Below are positions 1 to 11,572 of a stretch of 64,000 bases of DNA, one piece after another. Positions within the stretch are counted from its first letter, which is position 1. The number at the start of each line of letters is the position of its first letter. Origin of the DNA: Arthrinium phaeospermum (lineage: Eukaryota; Ascomycota; Sordariomycetes; Amphisphaeriales; Apiosporaceae); NCBI GenBank assembly GCA_006503535.1, contig QYRS01000013.1, positions 1,550,001 to 1,614,000 on the forward strand, in the 5' to 3' direction. The notes under the pieces are model-generated. The model saw nothing but the letters and a program-made list of their open reading frames with translations. It was not told where the DNA came from and made no database searches. The translations under genes and the position numbers were made by a program.

Positions 1-2
1 AC

Positions 3-581
3 GACGACCCGCACTGGCGGTGGCAGGACTACAACGACAGCGTGCCCGCGTACGCCGCGCGGGCGGACCCGGGCAACGCCACGGCCGACGACTACGACCT
101 CAAGTCGTTCCGCGACCGCGGCGGCAAGATGATCATGTACCACGGCCTCGCGGACGGGCTGGTGCCGGCCCGGGGTTCGGACCTGTACTGGGACCGGGTT
201 GTGGCGGCGACGGGCGGGGGCGACGCCGGGGCGGTGCGAGAGTTCTTCCGGTACTTCACGGTACCCGGGATGGGCCACTGCGGGGGCACGGCGGTGGACG
301 CGCCGTGGAACTTCGCGGCGCCGTTCCAGGCCGGCACCCTCGGCAACGACACCTGGTCGGTGCCGGGCTACCGCGACGCGCGACACGACGTGCTGCTCGC
401 GCTCATGGGCTGGGTCGAGAACGGCACCGCCGTCGAGTCCGTCGTGGCGACGACGTGGGAAGAGCCCTCGGACGCGGCGACGCCCGTGCGGCGGCAGCGG
501 CCGCTGTGCCCATACCCGGCCACGGCGCGGTGGGACGGCAGGGGCGAGGTCGATGCCGCGGGGAGCTGGAGCTGCGGGTAA
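3..581 (+). CDS. Tannase/feruloyl esterase family protein, C-terminal part (5' end outside window)
   Basis: Open from the left edge in the frame beginning at base 3, ending with TAA at 579-581; about 192 residues are visible and the start lies outside the window. The segment HGLADGLVPA followed by SDLYW, and then PGMGHCGG, match the catalytic Asp and His regions of the fungal tannase/feruloyl esterase family, in which the His is directly followed by a Cys that bonds to a Cys beside the nucleophilic Ser. The Ser-containing part is off the edge. Family members are secreted serine hydrolases that cleave gallate or ferulate esters of plant polymers. GC-rich codon use is typical of highly expressed fungal secreted enzymes. 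No intron is visible in this part. Family assignment is confident; substrate (tannin versus feruloyl polysaccharide) cannot be told. Confidence 0.85.
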   Translation, partial: DDPHWRWQDYNDSVPAYAARADPGNATADDYDLKSFRDRGGKMIMYHGLADGLVPARGSDLYWDRVVAATGGGDAGAVREFFRYFTVPGMGHCGGTAVDAPWNFAAPFQAGTLGNDTWSVPGYRDARHDVLLALMGWVENGTAVESVVATTWEEPSDAATPVRRQRPLCPYPATARWDGRGEVDAAGSWSCG

Positions 582-2711
582 GTTGGGTCTTTATTTGTCT
601 TGCATGATCTTGATCCTGGGACTGATGGTCATTATAGGGGTCCTGCCTCCACCACGCCTGAGGTCCCCGAAAGTAGTGCTGCCAAGTCTTCCGGGTACAC
701 CGGGGCTATTGCAGGGGCGGTTGGGTCCATGGTGGTGCTTTTGGCCGCTCTCTGAAGTGAATACCTCATGTGGCTTGCGAACTTGAGGTACAAGCGGGCT
801 CGACGTCCCACTGGAAGAAGTTCGGTAATATGCTACATATAGTAGATCCAGCGTCTCGCAAAGCCCTCCTTTAAGGAGCTCGGCGCAGTGGTTGACCAAG
901 CCCGCACAACCTTGTCCGGTTTCCTTGGTGCCCTGAAGGGAAGCAAGCGCGTTCATGTCTCCATCTCCACAGCAAGAAGGATAGGGTATTGCTTACTAAC
1001 TTTATTTTACTACAACTAAACAACCCCCCGTCAATACGTACCTAGGGTCTAGAATAGCGATATATACATGTACCTACATGTAGGCACACCTTCCTATGCG
1101 ATAGCCAGGAGACAGCGCCTTTGTTTGTAGCAGCGGGGTCAGGCAACAACAGACTGCCGAAGACCTCGAGCACATGCAGGGGGGGCTCACGCTAAAAAGC
1201 CACTGGAGGTTGAGAGAGCCTACAAGCAGGTAGCGCTGTCGACCAGCAACGATCGGGAAAGCTTCGGGCACCATAGCAGTTCAATAGTCGGCGACATTGT
1301 GTCGATCCGAGGCGGGCGCCTGTGCCTGTCTATGACTGTGGAGAGCGATTCCTTCCCAAAGAAGTTGATGCTAGCCAATCCCGGTCAGGGCTGACATCGT
1401 GGCATTTCGTAGAGCTAGTGCTGGCGTATGAAGTAGGCAATACATTAGGTACCTACTTAGGCAGGACCTGGGCTAAGCATCGGGGGAACTACCCACTACC
1501 GACGAAACGCCCTAACCCAGGCCACTGCTTAACATTTCGGGCCTTTCGCCGCCCAGGAAGATAAGCAGTGGCAAGATTCACAGTTGTGGAAATGTGGTGT
1601 CGCTTCTGTAGAGGAGGAGAGGAAGATTGACCAGATTGGAGATTCATTCAGGACGTATGCTAATAGGCAAGTAGGTACCTAGTAGCAAGCAGTGCAACTC
1701 GACGATTGGGCGGGCCTGTTCATGAATGAGATGGTTGCGATATAAATAGTCGCTGCGCCTACCCGGCGTGACATCCACTTGGACTGGAACTGGAATTGCT
1801 GTGCCATTCGCACGGGCTGCGTGGTGCCGATCGATCTCTTTGCTGGGACCCTGAACCAGAAAACCTACCTCACACGTACCATTTCCCTTTTCTATAGGAA
1901 ACATGACGGATAGGCTCGCTTACTGTGTGAATTCTGGTCCTCTCTTGCGCTGCCAAGAACTGGAAATAGCCTGGCAAACCGTTATGGTGTCTTCTTGTGT
2001 GCGTCTGCAGGCTGCAGCTGGTCCCAAAAGACCCCTGGCGCTGCAGATCTCGTATAATTGGAATCCAGACGGGCCCGGAGCGTCGTGCATACAATCCTTG
2101 CCTCGACTGCAATTGTTCAGGTAGTAAGATTAGGTAGGTAGATGAAGGACCCCAATAAGTAGATACTGCACATTCTGTAAGCCAGACATACCTCTCAAGT
2201 AGGTAGATGAAGGAGGTGCAAATGCATTGAGGGAAACGATGAAAGAAGATGCGCCGTGATGACAGACTTAATCTACTGAGTCTCAGCAGTATTTGATCAA
2301 CGGTAAGCACTTGCAGGGGTCCGGTGCTTATTGGGGCCATCTGTGGCAGAGGAGCCGAATCAGCGCTCGACGGGCCCCCCACGGCCCCATAACGAGCTGA
2401 GCTGGAGAGATGCTTTTTTGTCTGTACTTGTAAATGAGATGGCACCGACAGGGCTGCGGCCGGACTAGTAAGAGTAGCAGAGCAGACGGGCATGGAGAAA
2501 AACGAACGAGCGGCCCTGCTAAGCCTTTTGGCGTCTTCCCACTCTCTCGTTCTCCTTCATACATACGCCCACTGACACTCCTTCGCCCTCTTTCCTTCGC
2601 TTGGCAAGTTGCCTTACTTACACACGAAGCCCACCTCCCAACGACTCACTCGCTGCTTGGAGATCGTCGCCATCTCTGAGAGAGCGCGCCCCGACAAAAG
2701 GAAAAGGTGCC
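582..2711. other. Intergenic region with short palindromic CTACCTAGGTA-like motifs
   Basis: No convincing gene in about 2.1 kb between the esterase and the next membrane protein. Open frames here are short, lack family resemblance and mostly lack ATG starts. Several short palindrome-like strings built from GGTACCTA or TAGGTACC occur near 1040-1090, 1445-1465, 1667-1685 and 2130-2140. The 16-base string gtaggtagatgaagga occurs near 2135 and again near 2201, an imperfect local duplication. The last few hundred bases are CT-rich and lead into the next start codon, consistent with its promoter and 5' leader. Confidence 0.6.
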
Positions 2712-3593
2712 ATGGCCTTTATTCACGATACGCAACCTGGCTTGGAGGTGAAGCCGGAGGGCCAGCCGGGGCTCGAAGTGGTACCAGAACCCGAGGCGCC
2801 CCAGGTAGTGTCAGGGCCGACATCACAGAAGCCATGGGATCAGGCATCGCCAAACTCGCCGCAGTATCAGCAGCAGCAGCAGCAGCAGCAATATCACCAG
2901 CAATACCAAGCCACTTCGCCAGTCCACGATGCCTACCATGACCACCCGTCTCCATACTCGCCATACCAACAGCCACCGTCTAGCCACCTCGGGGGCATGT
3001 CGGACTGGAACGGGACCGTTGGCCCATCGCCATCAGAAAGAGCCGCACGCGAACCGACGATAATGGGTTTGCGCAGGAAAAAGTTTTGGCTCATCGTCGG
3101 GCCCCTTATCGCTATTTTTGTCATCGGAGTGGCCGTCGGCTTGGGCGTTGGCTTAGGAGCACGTAGCAGCAGCAATGACGACTCTTCAAGGTTCGTGAGA
3201 TACTCAGGAGAGCTTTACTTACTCGCCCCCCTCATATACCGATCAGAATGCTAACGCGGGCGTGTCCTGAACAGCGCTACACCGTCGCCGACGGTCGTCA
3301 CGTCGGTAGTGTGTCCGGCGAACAATGGATCGCTCTACGATTCCAAGGACAAAAACAAGCTTTTCCGGGTCAATTGCAATCTCGACTACAACAGCGGCGG
3401 CGGGACCCAGGATATGGGCTCCTTCCAAACGGCCACCTTCGAGGACTGCCTGAACGGATGCGCGGCAAACGACGCCTGCGTGGGTGCCGGATGGGGAAAT
3501 TATCAGGGGAATACAGTATGCTGGCTCAAGTCGCATCTGGGATCGAGCCAGACTGCCCCCAATTGGTTTTTCGGTGTGCGGGAATTAAAATGA
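2712..3593 (+). CDS. Single-pass membrane protein with extracellular Cys-rich PAN/apple-like domain
   Basis: Two exons, 2712-3190 and 3275-3593, joined across an 84-bp intron (donor GTTCGT, branch GCTAAC, acceptor ACAG), give 265 aa. The ATG at 2712 sits in a good context (GGTGCCATGG). Order: a Pro/Gln-rich cytosolic N-terminus with a run of eight glutamines encoded by CAG repeats; basic RRKK followed by a hydrophobic helix of about 25 residues (WLIVGPLIAIFVIG and a Gly/Val tail); a short Ser/Thr stalk; then a Cys-rich domain with NGSLYDSKDKNKLFRV, CNLDYNSGGG and FEDCLNGCA. That spacing resembles PAN/apple-like or WSC-adjacent extracellular domains of fungi. Type II topology (N-in) is inferred from the positive charges before the helix. 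Likely a cell-surface or wall-contact protein; ligand unknown. Confidence 0.8.
2869..2892 (+). repeat. CAG trinucleotide repeat (polyglutamine)
   Basis: A run of CAG codons ending in CAA encodes eight consecutive Gln in the cytosolic tail of the membrane protein. Such tracts vary in length between isolates. Confidence 0.9.
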
Positions 3594-4850
3594 GACCTTT
3601 GGTCCTTTAAAGGGCTTTGGAGATGGAAGGCATTCATATATCATAATGGTCGATATATCTGATCTGATACCCAACTTTCATGTACATACTCGAAATACTT
3701 TAGCGAAGATTCAACGTACAAATATCAAACAACTGATAAACTTGCCGTTGAACCAAGCTTGCCGAATGTGATGATGCAATTATCAGCTAACCGGCCTACA
3801 TAAACCGAAACGTCTCATGCTTTGCTTTGCATCGTCCTGTTTTCTTCGGTACTTAGTTTTTTGTTATGTCTTATCTCAAAACGTTGCCCCTCGAGCTGAG
3901 CTTCAATAACAATGATCGAGTCTGGGCGGCTAACGGGCCTGCAGCACGTAGTCAGGTCAGCCAAGGGCCCAGAACAAGAGAGGCCGAGGGATCGCCCACG
4001 CCATCCATCCATCAGCTTGGCCACACCCGCCCCCAAGATTCTGGCTGCGCTGGCGCAGCTCAGTAGCCATCAACCATGCAAGCTTATGGCGATACGACTG
4101 GGCGCTTGCTCGCAGGATTCACTGTTGTCAGATCCTATACCAAGCATGAGATCATACCAACCCTTTAAGAGACCATGCTAAACGTGTACTGCCAGAAACA
4201 TTGCCACTATGCTCACCCAATTACATGCAACGCCCTGACCTCGACAGATTACGTACCGACCTCTCATGGCCTCTGGCGATGATGGGTAATATGATAAAGG
4301 ATCCTATTCCTCGACAATGTATTGTCTACTTAGGCAGCGGTACTGTGAAGGGCGCGATGTCCAAACAATCCTCTTAATATAATCGAAAGGCATCTTAATA
4401 TCCATTACATTCAAAAATGTTTAACACCTTTGAAAACGTGGGAGACAAGGGTATTACCAGTAGACGTAAAATACATACTTTGCCTAACTTGCAGTGGCAG
4501 ATGTCATTGCCTTCATACCTTGGAGTGACATTTCTGGCGATCTTGGCAGGCCAGCAGGTAGCATCGGGCGGTTCATAAATTAGGAATTGCCGGGCAATCA
4601 ATTGTTCAGGTTCCTGTAGGTGACGTTGATGCCGGTTTGTATCAAAGGGTTCTTCCTCGAACGGGCGTCCAAGTCCACTAAATGAGCCTCGGTCGGCACA
4701 TTAATGTTGCGACCAGCCGATGATACCTACCTGTACCTGATAGCAGGGATTAAGCGCGAACCGCCTAGAGCTTCCTCCGATTTGTAACCACTCCCCATCA
4801 AGCTCGCCAGCACGTCCATAATCTTGTCGCGCGCAATCGCAAACGTCAAG
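3594..4850. other. Intergenic, nothing recognised
   Basis: About 1.26 kb between the PAN-like protein and COX23. No open frame with family resemblance, no RNA gene and no obvious repeat. It presumably holds the 3' untranslated region of the upstream gene and the promoter of COX23. Confidence 0.6.
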
Positions 4851-5382
4851 ATGTCCACTCCAGACGAACCAGCGAAGGATACCAAGGTCGGCCAGGAAGG
4901 CCCGGAAGGCCCGAAAGGCAAGGACGGCAAGGACCCTTGGAGCAAGGAGAACAAAAACAAATTCCAGAAGTGAGCTCCCCAATTGTGCATTACTGTTCCA
5001 CCCTCGGTCGCCTCTCTAATAATCCTCTGCTCCCGCCACAGCAAGTCCAGAAGCGAATACTTCGATCCCTGCCAAGAAGCCGCCGAACGCAGTATACGAT
5101 GCCTTAATCGAAACGGAGGCGACCGGAAGATGTGTTCGGACTATTTCGAGTGAGTTTCGGGTGCTATGGGCTGAGGCGCAAAGCAGCATTCTGTCTAGGC
5201 ACCAGCTGCGGCATACAAATCCAGGACTGACAGTGGGACAGGGCATACCGAAACTGCAAGAAGGAATGGGTGAGTACGAGATCATGATAAATGACACATC
5301 CCTCCTTTGGGAGATCGCTATGCTGACAGATTTCTCCAAGACCGAGAGGCGAAAGAAAGAAAAGACGGGTATTTTCTGGTAG
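4851..5382 (+). CDS. COX23: Cox23-like mitochondrial intermembrane-space protein (twin CX9C, CHCHD7 homologue)
   Basis: Four exons: 4851-4969, 5042-5149, 5242-5269, 5341-5382, giving 98 aa. Introns of 72, 92 and 71 bp have GTGAG donors. The product reads [17 protein letters not shown] then [10 protein letters not shown] and [14 protein letters not shown]: two CX9C motifs in a CHCH fold, the mark of small proteins imported by Mia40 into the intermembrane space. The SEYFDPC...NGGDR...C signature is that of Cox23, needed with Cox17 for cytochrome oxidase assembly and copper delivery. The third exon is only 28 nt. The last acceptor is best placed at AAG (5338-5340), because the nearer CAG lies only three bases from the branch-site A in CTGAC. 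An unspliced reading would end after YFE and lose the last motif. The Gly/Lys/Asp-rich N-terminus is typical. Confidence 0.85.
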
Positions 5383-6125
5383 CCAGCATGTCTGTAGGCG
5401 GGTTGGAAATGCTGCCATGACGAAAGCAACCAGGTGCCAGGAGCCACTGGAAGCCAGCCCTGGCTTTGGCCCCGGAGCCAATTGTAAAATATTGTACATG
5501 CAGGATCCACGAATCACGAGAGCGCAATGACAAATGCGACCATCATATAATACTACATGAGTTTTAGTTTAAATAATCCAAGAACAGATATTCAGACGTA
5601 ATCTACATGAGAAACTCCATGAACAGGCCTCAAGCTGTATCTAGACTGTACTTACCGAGAGTGTGGAAACCGTCACCGCCTACCAAGTGTGGCTGGCTTA
5701 GAAGTGCACAATATATGGGGTCCTTGACGCTTTATACTTCATCACCCTATGTACCAGACGTCCGTCCACCTTGCAGGGGGTCTAGCAAACGGTGGCAGAA
5801 AGAAACAACCCCACCAAATGGTCGAGGGGCACGACCAAGGCCACACAGCTGTAAAGTAAACACGCGATAGCTAGCAAAGGCTCTAGAATAATGAAACACT
5901 GTTAAGACTCGAGATGCGCCGATGAGGAGCATCGCCGAAATTGTCAAGCTTCGGCCACGTCGTGAACTGCTTTATCTAATCTGCGTGTGACTCGACCTGG
6001 TTTGAATTTTCCTTCCACACCTGCCATGATCCCCCACCGAGATTCTTCTCGAACCCCATCTCACCCAACAACACCATCACAACACCCGGCGGCCTCTACC
6101 ATTCCGTAACGCCAACACCGCCGCC
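5383..6125. other. Intergenic, nothing recognised
   Basis: About 740 bp between COX23 and NAA25, tandemly oriented. No supported gene. The final 100 bp before the NAA25 ATG are C/A-rich with CAACACC-type strings, usual for a fungal 5' leader. Confidence 0.6.
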
Positions 6126-9100
6126 ATGAACGGCTACCGGGCCCACCGGCCATCGCTCCGGAATGACTGCGGCATGCAGATCCAACGTGCTTGGCAAGAT
6201 GGGGCGTGGGCTAATGTCATCAACATGGCTAAATCAAAAGCAAAGCTCAGCAAAGATCCCTACTTCGAGGTAAGCTGCGTCTGTTCTTTTCTGCCTTATC
6301 TGCCAATGTCATTGGAGACACGCTGTGTAGCATCTGTGGTATGGTTCAGTCTGGTGAGATATGTGCGCAAGGCTCGGCGGCTATGCAGCGCTCAAGAAGA
6401 CTTTGTATTAGTCGCCGAGTCTCTGCATAGACCGGGCCGCACAGCTCTGGCACACAACCAGATGATTTCACTCACCAGCAATGACTACACTTCACTTTTC
6501 TCTGGAACCCCTGAGTTGCTGCAGATCATACCCAGGATGCTATGATCTACTTGCTAGATGCTCTCCGTGAGGCGGTCATCCACCCAACAACTTACGTCGA
6601 GCGCCAGGATCTGCAGATCGACTGCTACAAAGAATACTGCCCCGATCCATTATCACTGTTTAGAACCGCCTTGAGCCCTTTATTCCTAGACTCGTTTCTT
6701 GACGGGCAAAGTCACCGGCATTGCTGACAATATACTAATTGGATATAGACCCTTGAACTTGCCGCTCGATCACAGCTTGAAACTCCTATTGACCGTCAAG
6801 CTGTCTGGCAGGCTGTTGACAAGATCCTCAATGACAAGACTGTGGTCAAGGACGCTGCAACCGCAGACCTGTATGAATGGGCGCTCGTCACTGCCGGAAT
6901 GACCACTGAGCAGTATCCCAAGTACGTTGGTGCGATGCGCGTCAATGTGGTCAAGGCGAACATGAAACAAGAGGAGATCGCGAAGACGAGCTTCATATCA
7001 TGTGTTGCTAACTCTGATTGGGAGCATGCTCAACAGGTACGGTTTCTGCCTGTCGCGCCCTTTTTGCCCCTTTCGACTGACTCCCTCGGCAGATTGCTGC
7101 AGTCATGGACAAGAGCTTCCCAAGCGAGCGAAGCTACCACTTCCGCAACATCATTACCACTTATATCTATGCGGTAAGAGACCGAGACACTCTAAGACCA
7201 GCTCACGTGATCTTCCTACTCACTCTGATTCTAGTCCTCGCTCGAAGACACTGATGTCAAGAAATCAATGTTCCGGACCTTGGCTCTGCGGCAGATCGAG
7301 AAAGCCAAATCATCCCGCCAGGACTCTGGCTCCGAGTCATTGCCACCTCGTGCTATTGCAACCCAAGATGACATGTTGCTCTGGCTCAACATGACCATCA
7401 AGGAGAGCGAGGGGCAGGACTTAGTCAAGTGCCTTACAGATCCCAAGTACAATGCTCTTCATTCTCTCAGGGATGGATTTGAGACCATCTGCTCTACCAT
7501 GATGGATTACCTGATGGACCTGGGCGCCTGTGATGAGTTCTATACCATCTGCAAGGCCATCTTCGACAACGGTGTTGCATTCTGGCGTGTGGAAGAGCAC
7601 GAGGCCAAGGAGAAGGCCAAATTGGAAGCCCAGCCTAAGCAAGAGAAGTCGCTCGAACAGATAGCAGCGGAGTTTACGGCGGCTATGGACCGCCTGAATA
7701 TCACGACGCCTGAAGATCTTAAGAAGGCCAGACTGGCTGCTGAGTCTATTGCCACACGCACCGTTGTCAAGGACTCGAAAATGTGGGAGAACTTCATCAT
7801 TGCCGCAGGCAAGCAACCAAACGCCAAAGAGTGAGTAAAACCATCGTTTCCAGTCCAAGAATGACGCTAACTTTATCGAAGGGCACTCAAGGAGGTAGAG
7901 GAGTACTTCACAACGATTATCAAGTTCGGTTCTCAGCATGCCATCTACCGTACGCAACTGGACAAGGCAAAGCTGACCATATTGTTCGAGACGCCCGTCG
8001 AGTCAGAGTCGGATGAGGCAAGTGCCTCTGAAGCCCGTATTAATGGCCTTGTGGCTTACTTTCGCTCCCATTATGGTGACATGAGCTGTTTTGATACACT
8101 CAGCCGCTTCTACGGTCTGCTTTCCATCAGCGAGGCCAAGGCTCTGCTTGAGCGTTTGGACACTAATGGCTCCCAAGTAAGTCTTCCGGCCACCTCGAAA
8201 CGTGTATTCGGGGAACGACTCAAAGCTGACCAATACAGTCCGAGGAATCGCAGTTCCAAAAGATCATGTTGCTGACATTACGTCTTCGGCTGCGATATTA
8301 CTTTACCACTGCCTCGAACTGCTACAGGCCGTCTTCCACCTACCGCGGAGCTAGCTGTGGGATCTGTGGCGCCGACTCTGTCCCTGAGAGATGCGAGAGC
8401 TGCTTGAAGGACATCGCGAAAGAGTGCGCTTGGACTTGGAAAGCCGGCCTCAAGCAAGCAGACCTCCAGGAGAAGCTGAAAAGCGAAGGTGCCAGCCCTT
8501 ATACCGACTTGACTATCATTGGGTCAGTGTGCTTGTTGAAGCTCGCTGGAGTCGATGGTCTCTGGGGGCGCAATGACAACTCCCCCTTGGCGTGGGCCGA
8601 CCGCAAGCGCGTAATGCAGGCGATCCTCTGGATGGATGCGCAGTACCATTCGCAGTCCACCAAGAGCCAGCACCTTTCTGTTTTACTGGTCAAGCTGTAT
8701 ATTCTTATTGGAGCGGTGTCGCATGCCAAGTCGATTTGGGACTCTCTTGAAGTCAAGAACGTAACGCTCAACAGTCTGGGGCCTCTTTTTGCGGACCGTC
8801 TTGGCACCATGGCTCCTGGGCTCTGGCAAGATGATGCCCGCGGCGATACACCAACCCCGGAATACTTGCAGTACTACAGAAGTGCCATTGACAAGAACAT
8901 CCCCAATAACATACGTCTGTCCTTCGACCACGGCAATTATGCTAGTGTTTTGGGCCACCTTGTTACCAGGACCAAACACAAGCAGAGCTGCACCATGGTG
9001 ATGGCCCTCGTCGATCATTTCAGAGGCATAAGATCGGTTAAAGGCGAAGTCAAGCATGAGACTTGGCAAGAGCGGCTTGTTCGTAAGTGTCCTCATTCCC

Positions 9101-10151
9101 TTCTTCTCCGAAATACTTATGCTGATGGTCATTTAGAGCACATAGAGCCGGGCATGCATCTGCATGACACTACGGACTATGGCCCCTTCCCTAACATTGA
9201 AGCGAACCCGGACCGTCCTATTCACGACTTCCTCAGCATCGGCCCTGGTCTATCGGTATGTTGCACGAGCCCGGCATCAACTTGGTTGTTTCTCGTAATT
9301 AACCCGATAAATAGGAGGAACGAGCACACTTGTCGCTTCTTTCGGAGCGTTTCCTAAGCCTCATAGCCTACAAGGAGCCGAAAGAGTACAAGCCTGTCAA
9401 CGCCGCTTTGGCTAAGGAGCGTGACCGCAACGTCGTAACTACGGCTTGTCAGGACACGGCGGAGTGGATGAGCAGGCTCTTGAGCAGAGACGATATTCGG
9501 GACAAGCTGACTCTCCCAGAAGTCGAGTACTACAGCCTCGTCCAAGCATTGGCTTCCTACATCGGCCTCTCCTTGGAGGCTCCACAGGGTGATGGGCGCG
9601 ACAACCTGGTCGAGCTCATCCGCTCGCAACTCGTCAACCAGGTATCGCGACTCATGGACCGGAGAAAGACCGTCTCCGAAGCAGATGCCACCAGAGCCGA
9701 TGTGTTCTACGATATCTCTGCGTTGCACGCTAACGGTATGCTGCGCGAGTCTGCACTGGCGACCGTATACTTGATCCGCTATCTCGAACGTACACGTGGT
9801 TCGGATGCCAAGAGCCCGGTGCCGAAGTGGATGACCGAACACCTGAAGATACTGAGAACAGCGACCTCGACTGCCAACCGTCGCCTGAAGGAGTACATCG
9901 AGAGACTCATGACGATGGTCAACCCGGCTGGCTGGGCCGATCGGATCGCCGAGTGGGCCTTCGGTGACCTGGCCAATGGCACCCGCGCCGTGTCTGACGA
10001 TGCGAACGAGACATTTGAGAACAGCGATACCGACATGCTGCTGTACAAGGCCATCGGCCCGAAGCGCGACTTCACGATGGCGATTGACCTGATTGTGGAT
10101 TCGTGGGCGGACGCCGCCCGGGGCTGGAGCAAAGTCAAGATCATTGAATAA
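6126..10151 (+). CDS. NAA25: N-terminal acetyltransferase B complex auxiliary subunit (Mdm20/Naa25)
   Basis: Eight exons: 6126-6269, 6749-7036, 7093-7173, 7235-7830, 7882-8176, 8239-9082, 9137-9255, 9315-10151; 1,067 aa. All junctions are GT-AG and keep frame. The N-terminus (RPSLRNDCGMQIQRAWQDG... SKAKLSKDPYFE) and the TPR-like helical body, including the segment LSFDHGNYASVLGHL with the following TRTKHKQS, match fungal Mdm20/Naa25. It scaffolds the catalytic Naa20 on ribosomes; NatB acetylates proteins starting Met-Asp/Glu/Asn/Gln, and yeast mdm20 mutants lose actin cables and mitochondrial inheritance. Residues about 508-523 hold a C-x2-C-x8-C-x2-C motif that could bind zinc. The first intron is 479 bp, far longer than the other six (51-72 bp); joining its ends gives a continuous match, so no missing exon is needed. 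The ATG lies in GCCGCCATGA. Confidence 0.88.
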
Positions 10152-10864
10152 ACTCCAACGCCCTGGCTGCCTCAGCTCTTGTTGCCAACCAGCTTTTGTA
10201 AACAGGAAGGTCTGCAGAGCATTCCAAGGGATTCGTGAGATTCGAAGCGTAAAGGTTCAGCGACCCGGCACGCTCGAAACCATGTTTACCTTGACTCATC
10301 GCCAAAGGGGGGAGCAGAAAAGCGACAAGTGCTTTTGCTCTCGACTCTGAGGAGATGTTTCTGGCTCATCTCGGTCTTTTGCGAGTTACTTGAGATGACA
10401 GCAGAGGGTGCATCTTTTGCATGGTTGGGGGAGAACGGATCTTGTCTCATCTCCAGAATGAGTTGCGTCGGCCCAGGCTGGATGCCAACGAGATACAGGT
10501 AGCAAAAGACAAAATCGCAGATAGTTCGCCCATGGCGAAGAAAGCACTGCAATTTGAGATGATTGATTGAACGTAAGACCAGTGCGCCGTGATCGTAGTA
10601 GGACCAAGCCCAAGATGTCACCACCTAACTCCGGTAGTAAGGGAAATTGCCCGTTTCCCACAGACTTCTCATCGGCCTCCAATCCATTCCACTGTCGTCC
10701 GGAGGTAGGTACTAGCCGCAAATGATGTCCAATTCTAGCTACAAATCTAGATCTTACTAAGCTCACATCTTGTCCTTTGTCACCCGCGACTTTCCATTTG
10801 TTTTTCGTTCCTCCATTGCTAGTGCATGTTCGCTTCTCCTCATTTTTCCTCTTCCTCCCCCGCT
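10152..10864. other. Intergenic between convergent genes, nothing recognised
   Basis: About 710 bp between the stop of NAA25 (+) and the stop of ILM1 (-). It should hold both 3' untranslated regions. No gene or RNA recognised. Confidence 0.6.
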
Positions 10865-11572
10865 TCACATGTGACGGTCGCCCCCGGAGCTGTTGCGCCT
10901 GCGGTTCTTCTTGGTCTGGAGAGCCTGGGCCTCCTCGCGCAGGGTGACCCAGACCCAGAACCAGCTGAGCATCTCCATGAAGGCGAGGGTGAAGACGACG
11001 CGGTTGCGCAGGCCGTCCCAGCCGCCGCTGCTGCCCGTGCCGGCGAGGGGATGGGCCGCGTCATGATGCCGCCGGCGCCGGGGCGCCGGGGCGCCGTGGG
11101 CGTCGTGAACCACGTCACCGCCAGCACGCCGCCGAAGAAGATGAAGCGCAGGGGCGCCTGCGCGCCCCAGTGGTGCACCAGCCAGATCTCCTCGGGGAGC
11201 GACAGGGACAGGATGTCGGACAGGCCCACGAGGAGCAGGATCATGGCGAGCAGGGACGTCGTGGGCGTGGCGAGGTTGAATTTGGTGGTCCCGGGCTGTA
11301 GTCGCGAGAAAGGGTCTAGGTTAGCTTACATCGCCTGCTTGCAAAGAAGGGGAGGGGCGGGCTGGGCTAGAACTCGTTGGAGGAAGAGCGAGAGGAAGGC
11401 GACATATGAGAGAGTTGGGGAGGGGCGCGCATACCATGCCCATGGCTTCACCGAGCATGTAGACCAGCGCTTGGTCGGCGATGGTCTCTGGGTTGGTGAA
11501 GAAGAAGAAGGCCAGGGTGATGTGGAAGAGCGACAGCGAGGTCAGGATCGTCTTGGCAGATATGAGCGCCAT
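10865..11572 (-). CDS. ILM1: Ilm1-like ER membrane protein, apparent frameshift in exon 2
   Basis: Exon 1 is 11435-11572 and exon 2 is 10865-11295, with a 139-bp intron (donor GTATGC, branch GCTAACC, acceptor TACAG). The reading starts MALISAKTILTSLSLFHITL and includes TNPETIADQALVYMLGEAMG, EEIWLVHHWGAQAPLR and, in another frame, GLRNRVVFTLAFMEMLSWFW and VTLREE. This is the four-helix Ilm1 family (increased loss of mitochondrial DNA). The first three helices are in one frame and the last helix plus basic tail are in another; the switch lies in the GC-rich linker between about 11034 and 11110, which has G4 runs at 11047-11050, 11080-11083 and 11088-11091. One missing base would restore about 189 aa. 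No GT-AG intron fits there. Either an assembly error or a real lesion. The uncorrected frame would instead run to 10840 with an Arg/Ala/Ser-rich tail unlike the family. Confidence 0.8.

Noticed and set aside
10840..11244. Uninterrupted ILM1 frame extending to 10840
   Set aside because: It gives an Arg/Ala/Ser-rich tail unlike Ilm1, whereas the other frame supplies the expected final helix.
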